A DNA stretch of 5,923 nt, taken from assembly GCA_002725095.1 (NCBI GenBank), contig PBQQ01000014.1, positions 46,571-52,493 on the forward strand, in the 5' to 3' direction. Shown in pieces: positions 1 to 5,121 of this stretch. The translations under genes and the position numbers were made by a program. Source of the stretch: Gammaproteobacteria bacterium. Its GTDB lineage: Bacteria > Pseudomonadota > Gammaproteobacteria > Pseudomonadales > Azotimanducaceae. How positions within the stretch are numbered: position 1 is the stretch's first letter; every line of letters begins with the position of its first letter. The notes under the pieces were generated by a model. That model searched no databases. It saw only the letters and a program-made list of their open reading frames with translations, and was not told the origin of the DNA.

Positions 1-575
1 TGTTCGATGAAGAACCTTATATTCCACTTGCCTCGCTGGCAGATGACCTACTCATGCTGACCTTTAGCGGCTTGTCGAAATCCTATCGGGTCGCCGGTTT
101 TCGTTGCGGCTGGATGGTCGTTAGCGGTGCTCGTGAACGTGCAGAGGACTATATCGAAGGACTGAATATTCTGGCCTCCACCCGGTTATGCGCGAACGTA
201 CCCGCCCAGCACGCCATCCAAACCGCTCTTGGCGGCCACCAAAGCATCTACGAGCTCACAGCGCCGGGTGGGCGACTTTACGAACAACGCAACGTCGCAT
301 GGCAACTGCTAAACGACATAGACGGTGTCTCTTGCGTAAAGCCTAAAGGCGCGCTGTATCTTTTCCCTAAAATCGATACCGCTAAATTTAACATTCACGA
401 TGACGAGCAATTCATCCTCGATCTGCTCCTGCAAGAGAAAGTGCTTATGGTTCAAGGCAGCGGTTTTAGCTGGCCTCGTGCCGACCATTTCCGAGTCGTA
501 TTTTTGCCGCACGTTGAACAATTAGGGGAAGCGTTGGGCCGGCTGAAAAATTTTCTTGCAACGTATCGGCAATAA
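1..575 (+). CDS. alaA: Alanine aminotransferase AlaA-like, 3' part (5'-truncated by window edge)
   Basis: Fold-type I, PLP-dependent aminotransferase; family members transfer the amino group of glutamate to pyruvate to make alanine in the cytoplasm. About 190 C-terminal residues are visible, against roughly 405 in E. coli AlaA. The reading frame is open from base 3 (FDEEPYIPLASLADDLL) ahead of the first ATG at 54, so the gene starts outside the window and that ATG is internal. The motif SGLSKSYRVAGFRCGW contains the Schiff-base lysine (codon 78-80). Further on come RLCANVPAQHAIQTALGG, PGGRLYEQRN, KPKGALYLFPKID, FNIHDDEQ and VLMVQGSGF, then DHFRVVFLP, whose Arg should bind the substrate carboxylate. 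These blocks match my memory of E. coli AlaA (YfbQ) closely over the whole visible part, which separates it from the more distant AlaC or AspC. It ends in TAA 9 bp from the convergent kinase-like gene. Confidence 0.92.
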   Translation, partial: FDEEPYIPLASLADDLLMLTFSGLSKSYRVAGFRCGWMVVSGARERAEDYIEGLNILASTRLCANVPAQHAIQTALGGHQSIYELTAPGGRLYEQRNVAWQLLNDIDGVSCVKPKGALYLFPKIDTAKFNIHDDEQFILDLLLQEKVLMVQGSGFSWPRADHFRVVFLPHVEQLGEALGRLKNFLATYRQ

Positions 576-586
576 ACCCTTGGGTT
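575..586. repeat. Small inverted repeat between convergent stop codons
   Basis: AACCCTTGGGTT lies across the stop codons of the two convergent genes, with arms AACCC and GGGTT around a TT centre. As RNA the loop must widen, leaving a 4-bp stem with loop CTTG. On the minus strand the hairpin is followed by TTTATT, a weak T tract. On the plus strand no T tract follows. It could be a poor terminator for the minus-strand operon, but it does not meet a normal Rho-independent pattern. Confidence 0.3.
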
Positions 587-1760
587 AAATCGGACCCGCA
601 ACTCGATACAGAGAGCGTTCATCGTATCCGGTCAGCACCTCGACCAAGCCAGAAAGCTTGGCGTCCAAGGCCTCATCATCAGAATCAACGAGCAGCGGTC
701 TTTGTTCCAACGCAAGCAGCTTGTGCCGGGAACTCACGACGGTAAAGTCGTGGGGCCAACGAAGATTCAACAACACTGCGGGTGTTAACTGCTGATTACC
801 GCGCCCAATTAAAAATGCCTGCTGGCGGGTAAAGCTTAAGATCACATGCGCGATCCCCTCTTGAGTCACCGCAAGCAACTGTTGTGCCGTGGCGTCGATA
901 ACATGCGATTGATCAGGCAAGCGCACATCAAAACCAAGCAAGGTGCCAGGAATCCCAAGCCCCCGCTTAATTTCCAGACAGGTACTACCTGGGCCAAGGA
1001 TCAGCGCAGTCTGCTGGTCGTTCTGCCAAGCCTCGATGACATAACTGGAAATTTCACTCACAGCCAATGCCTCGATTTCTTTGCCCCCAACCTTGGTCTG
1101 TTGCAGTAAGTCATTAACTTCCGGCACCCATAGCTCACCGTAACTTCGAGTTCGGATCACCGCCTCGCTTGCTGGTGCCTCGCGCGCGTCTGGCTCAACG
1201 TAATCGCGCACCTCTCGAACTACACGGTCAATCAAGCGACCGTTGGCTAAATCAGCGACCACCCGTGCCGCAGCCCTAGGCGAAATCGCAAAAACACCGC
1301 TGTGCATTTTTACCCCCGCCGGCACTCCGATGAAGGACGTCGTACCCGAGGCAGCGCTTAATACATCCCGCGCAGTGCCATCACCGCCAACAAAAACAAT
1401 CAGGTCAACGCCACGCTCAACAAAGGCCTTAATCGCGTCAATCGTGTCATCGGCGGTAGTGTTCGCAGGCGGCTCACCTAACCGCTCGAACTCAAAGCCA
1501 TATTCCACGAGATAATCAGCGCCCATTGCGCCACCCCACGTGACCCACTTAATCGGCTGACCCGCAGGATCGAGAAAAGAATCCTCCTGATTGCCAATTG
1601 GCGCACATAAATGTTGCAAGAACACCGCGGCTCGAACACCGCCGCGCGCCTGCCCGGCACGAGAACGAGCTGCGGCCTGCAGCGCCTCACCATCGCTGCC
1701 CTTCAAACCGACAGCACCACCAAGACCTGCAAGCGGATTGACTAATAACGCGACGTTCAT
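585..1760 (-). CDS. ATP-NAD kinase family protein (COG3199-type)
   Basis: A 391-residue protein of the NAD kinase/diacylglycerol kinase-like superfamily, in the long branch annotated as predicted ATP-NAD kinase. The N-terminus LLVNPLAGLGG (residues 5-15) followed by LKGSDG is typical of this branch. VGGDGTARD (124-132) holds the superfamily's GGDGT nucleotide-binding loop. GVPAGVKMHSGVFA (145-158) follows, and GPGST (256-260) marks a second glycine-rich loop. The expected role is phosphorylation of NAD or a related small molecule in the cytoplasm; the true substrate of this branch is uncertain, and housekeeping NAD kinase NadK is a different, shorter protein. It is the last gene of the four-gene minus-strand operon. 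Its ATG overlaps the upstream TGA by 4 nt (ATGA), and a GGAG (1769-1772) lies 8 nt before the ATG, supporting both the start and translational coupling. No truncation is seen. Confidence 0.9.
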   Translation of the reverse strand: MNVALLVNPLAGLGGAVGLKGSDGEALQAAARSRAGQARGGVRAAVFLQHLCAPIGNQEDSFLDPAGQPIKWVTWGGAMGADYLVEYGFEFERLGEPPANTTADDTIDAIKAFVERGVDLIVFVGGDGTARDVLSAASGTTSFIGVPAGVKMHSGVFAISPRAAARVVADLANGRLIDRVVREVRDYVEPDAREAPASEAVIRTRSYGELWVPEVNDLLQQTKVGGKEIEALAVSEISSYVIEAWQNDQQTALILGPGSTCLEIKRGLGIPGTLLGFDVRLPDQSHVIDATAQQLLAVTQEGIAHVILSFTRQQAFLIGRGNQQLTPAVLLNLRWPHDFTVVSSRHKLLALEQRPLLVDSDDEALDAKLSGLVEVLTGYDERSLYRVAGPI

Positions 1761-2833
1761 GAAAGTTGCTCCGCAACCACTTCGGCTATGGCCAAAGAAG
1801 CCGTAAGACCGGGCGATTCAATGCCCAGGAGATTTAAGCGACCTGGAACGCCATGCTGCTCCGGCCCATGAAGCATAAAGTCAGCTGCTGCTTCGTTAGG
1901 CCCACTGATTTTCGGTCGGATACCGGTATAGCTGGGCTGTAAACGCGCCGCATCCAAGCCCGGGAAATAGGCCCGAATCGCCGCAGCAAAATCTTCCTTG
2001 TGCGAGTCATCAAAACTGTAATCAATCTCAGACAGCCAGCGCACATCGGGGCCAAACTTAATTTGGCCGGCTAGATCCAGTGTAACGTGAACACCTAAGC
2101 CCCCGGCTTCAGCGACCGGATACACGAGACGCGAAAACGGTTGACGGCCCGTATAAGAATAATAGTGCCCCTTAGCGAAATGCGCTTTAGGCGCGCCGGC
2201 CAGACCGACAGACAGCTCCGGTGCAGTAAGACCAGCGCAGTTTATTACCCAGTCAGCAGCTATAGAAAACTCGTCTCCATGCACCACTGAACCAGCCCCC
2301 TGCGACTCTATCGAGCGCACAGCACAAGCCAGAGCCAGCACGCCGCCGTTGGCTTCCAACTCCCCCTGCAGACTTAACATAAACGAGTGAGAATTCACGA
2401 TTCCAGTCGACGGCGACACCACAGCGCCCACGCCCCTGACCTCAGGCTCAAGTGCGGCTAACTCAGTCTCATCAATCCAATACAAGTCGTTAACGCCGTT
2501 AGCCGCAGCTTTCTGGATGTATTGCTCAACCGTTGAACGCTGAGATTCTTCGGCTGCGACAATTATTTTGCCGCAGCGCTTATGATCGATACTGCGGCTC
2601 GCGCAATAGTCGTAGAGCAACTGCTTTCCGCGCACACAGAATCGGGCTTTCAAACTGTTCGCCGGGTAATAAATGCCCGCATGAATAACTTCCGAATTTC
2701 GCGAGCTGGTCTCACTGCCAATGAGTTCATGCTGCTCTAAAACAATAACTTCACGGCCTAATTTCGCCAATGTAGATGCCACAGCTAATCCCACGACACC
2801 TGCGCCAATAACGATGCAATCGACTTTATCCAT
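1757..2833 (-). CDS. FAD-dependent oxidoreductase, L-2-hydroxyglutarate oxidase-like (DAO family)
   Basis: A 358-residue flavoprotein of the D-amino-acid-oxidase/glycerol-3-phosphate-dehydrogenase superfamily. It begins with a Rossmann FAD site, CIVIGAGVVGLAVA (GAGVVG at 10-15), with acidic Glu33 at the end of the second strand (VIVLEQ). SSRNSEVIHAGIYYP (43-57) followed by SLKARFCVRG is diagnostic of the L-2-hydroxyglutarate dehydrogenase branch. Also visible are the mid-protein block ADWVINCAGL, the block YTGIRPKISGP, and a C-terminal flavin-binding segment LLGIESPGLTASLAIAE (335-351). At 358 residues it is shorter than E. coli LhgO (about 422), so it belongs to the short proteobacterial subfamily and the substrate may be another 2-hydroxy acid. 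The likely reaction is FAD-linked oxidation of a 2-hydroxy acid. The ATG overlaps the end of epmC by 8 nt, and the stop overlaps the start of the kinase-like gene by 4 nt. Confidence 0.85.
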   Translation of the reverse strand: MDKVDCIVIGAGVVGLAVASTLAKLGREVIVLEQHELIGSETSSRNSEVIHAGIYYPANSLKARFCVRGKQLLYDYCASRSIDHKRCGKIIVAAEESQRSTVEQYIQKAAANGVNDLYWIDETELAALEPEVRGVGAVVSPSTGIVNSHSFMLSLQGELEANGGVLALACAVRSIESQGAGSVVHGDEFSIAADWVINCAGLTAPELSVGLAGAPKAHFAKGHYYSYTGRQPFSRLVYPVAEAGGLGVHVTLDLAGQIKFGPDVRWLSEIDYSFDDSHKEDFAAAIRAYFPGLDAARLQPSYTGIRPKISGPNEAAADFMLHGPEQHGVPGRLNLLGIESPGLTASLAIAEVVAEQLS

Positions 2834-3338
2834 GCGCTTGGCTCAACGCCTCGATAAACCTCGCCGCACGACGACCACTAAAAGTGCCAAGCCAGGCCTG
2901 AGTAAGTTCATGTTGCTGCGATAATTGCCGGGAGAAATTTTTTTCTAGTTCTAGGATGTCTGAATCAACCGCCCCATCCTCAGAAAAGTTGTCAGTACTG
3001 ATGGTAAACACTAATCCGGCAGCCTGCGAAAAGTGCCATTCCAGCGATTGGCTGCGCAATTCGAGCCGGTAAAATTGTGCCTGCTCAGTGCTCGAGCGCG
3101 GCGGTTGAATATAACAATACCCAAAATCAGTTTTACGCCTACGAACGCTGCCCGCCAAACACCAGTGGGCAACTTCGTGTAAAGCAGATGCTGCATAGTC
3201 AGCACGGAATATCAGCTGCGCTGAGTCCGACCCAGCGATGGGCAAATACAGAGGCTCAGCACCACCGCCAACTAGGCGTGTTGCATGACTTTGCGCAAAA
3301 CACTGATCAAATACCTGAACAATCTGCGCAGCGTTCAT
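2826..3338 (-). CDS. epmC: Elongation factor P hydroxylase EpmC
   Basis: In E. coli EpmC (YfcM) hydroxylates the beta-lysylated lysine of EF-P (Lys34), the last step of the EpmB-EpmA-EpmC pathway; EF-P relieves ribosome stalling at polyproline. The 170-residue product matches the family from end to end: TRLVGGGAEPLYLP (20-33), the metal-site motif ASALHEVAHWCLAG (HExxH at 54-58), RRRKTDFGYCYI (66-77), then SLEWHFSQAAGLVFTISTDNF and a closing RRAARFIEAL. The family has about 180 residues. I chose the ATG at 3338, not the TTG at 3389 that would add 17 residues: this ATG gives the family N-terminus (AQIVQVFDQCF) and makes an ATGA overlap with the tusA stop. No good ribosome binding site precedes it, which suggests coupling to tusA translation. 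The downstream FAD gene overlaps it by 8 nt. The substrate EF-P and the other modifying enzymes are not in this window. Confidence 0.93.
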   Translation of the reverse strand: MNAAQIVQVFDQCFAQSHATRLVGGGAEPLYLPIAGSDSAQLIFRADYAASALHEVAHWCLAGSVRRRKTDFGYCYIQPPRSSTEQAQFYRLELRSQSLEWHFSQAAGLVFTISTDNFSEDGAVDSDILELEKNFSRQLSQQHELTQAWLGTFSGRRAARFIEALSQAHG

Positions 3339-3604
3339 GTTGCGGACTTCTGAATCCAAAACTCGTACACACCTGACTCCTCTGAACAATGCAGCATGAC
3401 ATGCCCAAGAAATTGACAGAACTGCGCAAGGTCTCGTTCAGTAGTAGGGTCCGTGGCGCGGACGTAGAGGATTTCGCCGCTGCTCATCCTGCGCACTCGG
3501 TTGCGTACCAGCAACAGCGGTTCCGGGCAGTTTAAACCGCAGGTATCTAACTCTTCTTGCGCCTGTATAGCCAAAATTTTTTGATATAATTCAAAGACAT
3601 CCAA
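3335..3604 (-). CDS. tusA: Sulfur carrier protein TusA
   Basis: TusA takes persulfide sulfur from cysteine desulfurase IscS and, in E. coli, hands it through TusBCD and TusE to MnmA for 2-thiouridine at U34 of Lys, Glu and Gln tRNAs; it also affects molybdenum-cofactor and Fe-S supply. The product carries LDTCGLNCPEPLLLVRNRVR, whose CPEP holds the sulfur-accepting cysteine, then RMSSGEILYVRATDPTTERDLAQFCQFLGH, which aligns with E. coli TusA through its DDPATTRDIPGFC block. The frame has no ATG. The only usual start codons before the motif are TTG at 3604 (89 residues, active Cys26) and TTG at 3574 (79 residues, Cys16). E. coli TusA has 81 residues with Cys19, so both fit, and neither has a clear ribosome binding site. 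I give the longer form; the start is uncertain. The stop TGA overlaps the epmC ATG by 4 nt. It is the first gene of the minus-strand operon. Confidence 0.9.
   Translation of the reverse strand: MDVFELYQKILAIQAQEELDTCGLNCPEPLLLVRNRVRRMSSGEILYVRATDPTTERDLAQFCQFLGHVMLHCSEESGVYEFWIQKSAT
3582..3590 (+). promoter_or_regulatory. Extended -10 promoter, rightward, at the tusA 5' end
   Basis: TGATATAAT is an exact match to the extended -10 consensus (TGnTATAAT). No convincing -35 lies at the usual distance; TTGCGC at 3557 is too far with a 22-bp spacer, but extended -10 promoters can work without one. Transcription would begin near 3597 and run into the TPR/TonB-C gene at 3740, giving a leader of about 140 nt. 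The element lies inside tusA if that gene starts at 3604, and just upstream of it if it starts at 3574. Confidence 0.5.
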
Positions 3605-3635
3605 TCATAATTGAGATGAAACCCAATTCCCATAG

Positions 3636-3677
3636 TTGTCGCGATTATGCAGACAAGCAAGCAACAATTTGTCGCAA
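3636..3677 (+). repeat. Direct repeat pair TTGTCGC(G/A)A in the divergent control region
   Basis: TTGTCGCGA at 3636-3644 and TTGTCGCAA at 3669-3677 are spaced 33 bp start to start, about three helical turns. They sit between the divergent tusA and TPR/TonB-C genes, where a regulator could bind both copies on one face of the DNA. The copies are seen directly; operator function is inference. Confidence 0.35.
3644..3649 (-). promoter_or_regulatory. Possible -10 element for the tusA operon
   Basis: Read on the minus strand these bases are CATAAT, one mismatch from the -10 consensus, and would put a start near 3637, some 33 nt before the upstream TTG of tusA. The -35 position holds only a poor match, so this is a weak candidate. 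Confidence 0.22.
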
Positions 3678-3696
3678 ATTTTTCACTCATAGAGTG
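3666..3696. repeat. Two adjacent inverted repeats in the intergenic/leader region
   Basis: AATTTG-TCG-CAAATT (3666-3680) is a perfect dyad with 6-bp arms, followed on the plus strand by three more T. Three bases later CACTC-ATA-GAGTG (3684-3696) is a second perfect dyad with 5-bp arms. If transcription starts near 3597 both fall in the leader of the TPR/TonB-C mRNA. The first has an AT-rich stem plus a T run, so it resembles a weak terminator or a protein-binding dyad. The rest of 3605-3739 shows no gene. Confidence 0.4.
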
Positions 3697-3739
3697 CTAA
3701 GGTCTTGTTTCTATTACGCCAACAACTCGCCAGATATAA

Positions 3740-5119
3740 ATGCGCCTAACAAGACTTTCTTTAATCGCTATGCTCAGATCGAACTGTCGATCGATTCGGC
3801 GCACGGTCGGCGGTCTGGTAATGGCATTAATAGCAAGCGCGTTCAGCACTCACGCCGCCGAGAACACTGGCGCAAGCTATGATCTCGACTACTTAACCCT
3901 GCAGATCCAAAGCGCCGAGGCAGAGCAAGCTCGAACAACTCTTGAGCAGATCGTCACCGACATCAAAACAGCTCAAGGTCGTTACGCCTACGCCTTAGTG
4001 GCGCCGCTGACGTTGTTAGGTGATGCGCAAATGGCACTTAAAGAACCGGATTTGGCAGCGGACAATTATGCGCATGCGCTGCACCTGAGCCGCAGCAACC
4101 TCGGCCTCTTCGCCCCGAGTCAGGTCGACATCGTATATCGGCAAGCCGCGCTTAATACCGCTGCAGGTGACCTGTTAGTGGCCCGGCAACGCGAGGAATA
4201 CGCGTTTGAAGTGCTGCAACGTCACCATGGCCAAACGTCACTTAACCTTTTGCCCGCGATCAAGCGTCTAGGCGAGTTCTATCAGCGTTCCTATAACTTC
4301 TTAGGTGCCCGGGTGCTGTTTAAACAAGCACTGGCAGCGCTTGAGGCGCAAAACAGACAAACCAGCGAAGCCGCCATACCGTATTTGCAGGGCGTGGCAA
4401 AAACATATTTAACCGAACGTTTTCCGCCCTATTACAACGAAAGTCAGTTCGATTCACGAGCACAGAGTGGTTTACGCGACCTAGACCTGTCAGGGGAATA
4501 CGTTTCCATAAGTAACTTCCCAGCCGGAGAACGCGCATTGCAAGCTGTGGTGACCATTCGCCAGCAATCGCTCGATCGCGCGCTACTGGATCCTGACATC
4601 GATGACGACGAATCTATTGGCTTGTCTCGGGCCGTACATGCAGCCATGTTGGATTTAGCCGATTGGCATCAAATGTTCGGCCATATTCGCGAAGCAAGGG
4701 CGCTGTACAAACATCTATTCGCCGAAATAAGTGCCGCTCAAAATGCTCTGGTGGCCTTCGACCAGCCGAAACTACTTTACTTTCCAAAGCCTAAAGACCC
4801 CCGCCGACCGAATGACTTTCGACGTTTACCGACCAAGGGCGCGGTAGAAGTCCAGTTTGATGTGATGCCGACCGGACGGGTCCGGAAGTTAGAAACCATT
4901 ACATCAGTGCCAGACGGGTTAATGGACTTTCAAGTTCGTCGTAACCTGCGCGATGCAGTCTTTCGCCCAGCAGTCAATGCCGACGGCCCGCTCACAAGCG
5001 AAGCCTTTAGTTATCGCTACGAATTTGAGCACTATCCCAAGCAAGACGATGCACAGTCAAATATTGCTACGCCGAATGCATCAGTCTTGGATAAAGATCA
5101 AACTCATGAGGCGGAATAA
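3740..5119 (+). CDS. Secreted TPR protein with TonB C-terminal-like domain
   Basis: A 459-residue exported protein of no recognised named family. A basic stretch (RSNCRSIRR) precedes the hydrophobic VGGLVMALIASAF and the likely signal peptidase I site THA|AE near residue 39. Both ATG 3740 and ATG 3770 (Met11) would serve; the second gives a more usual signal-peptide length, and neither has a clear ribosome binding site. Helical TPR-like units appear at about 82-118 (LGDAQMALKEPDLAADNYAHAL), 170-205 (LGEFYQRSYNFLGARVLFKQAL) and 296-330 (LADWHQMFGHIREARALYKHL). Residues 367-433 resemble a TonB C-terminal domain: GAVEVQFDVMPTGRVRKLE, a helix with VRRNLRDAVFRPAV, and a final strand SYRYEFEHYP. 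A polar tail of about 26 residues follows. There is no N-terminal TonB anchor with HxxP and no Pro-rich spanner, so it is probably not a classical TonB energy transducer but a periplasmic binding or scaffold protein. It is followed 2 bp later by a lipoprotein gene, probably in one operon. Confidence 0.8.
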   Translation: MRLTRLSLIAMLRSNCRSIRRTVGGLVMALIASAFSTHAAENTGASYDLDYLTLQIQSAEAEQARTTLEQIVTDIKTAQGRYAYALVAPLTLLGDAQMALKEPDLAADNYAHALHLSRSNLGLFAPSQVDIVYRQAALNTAAGDLLVARQREEYAFEVLQRHHGQTSLNLLPAIKRLGEFYQRSYNFLGARVLFKQALAALEAQNRQTSEAAIPYLQGVAKTYLTERFPPYYNESQFDSRAQSGLRDLDLSGEYVSISNFPAGERALQAVVTIRQQSLDRALLDPDIDDDESIGLSRAVHAAMLDLADWHQMFGHIREARALYKHLFAEISAAQNALVAFDQPKLLYFPKPKDPRRPNDFRRLPTKGAVEVQFDVMPTGRVRKLETITSVPDGLMDFQVRRNLRDAVFRPAVNADGPLTSEAFSYRYEFEHYPKQDDAQSNIATPNASVLDKDQTHEAE

Positions 5120-5121
5120 TC

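Noticed and set aside
1243..1515. Plus-strand open frames inside the kinase-like and FAD oxidase genes (also 846-1109, 1591-1806, 2721-2924)
   Set aside because: They are antisense to genes with clear family motifs and show no recognisable protein features.
2826..3389. Longer epmC reading frame beginning at a TTG at 3389
   Set aside because: The 17 extra residues lie within tusA in another frame and match nothing in the EpmC family. The ATG at 3338 gives the expected N-terminus and an ATGA overlap.
3666..3683. Dyad followed by T run as a Rho-independent terminator
   Set aside because: The stem has only one G-C pair and lies upstream of a gene in the same direction, so it is kept only as an inverted repeat.
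3616..3882. 88-codon plus-strand open frame starting in the divergent region
   Set aside because: It ends out of frame inside the TPR/TonB-C gene, has a Arg/His/Asn-rich translation with no domain, and lacks a ribosome binding site.
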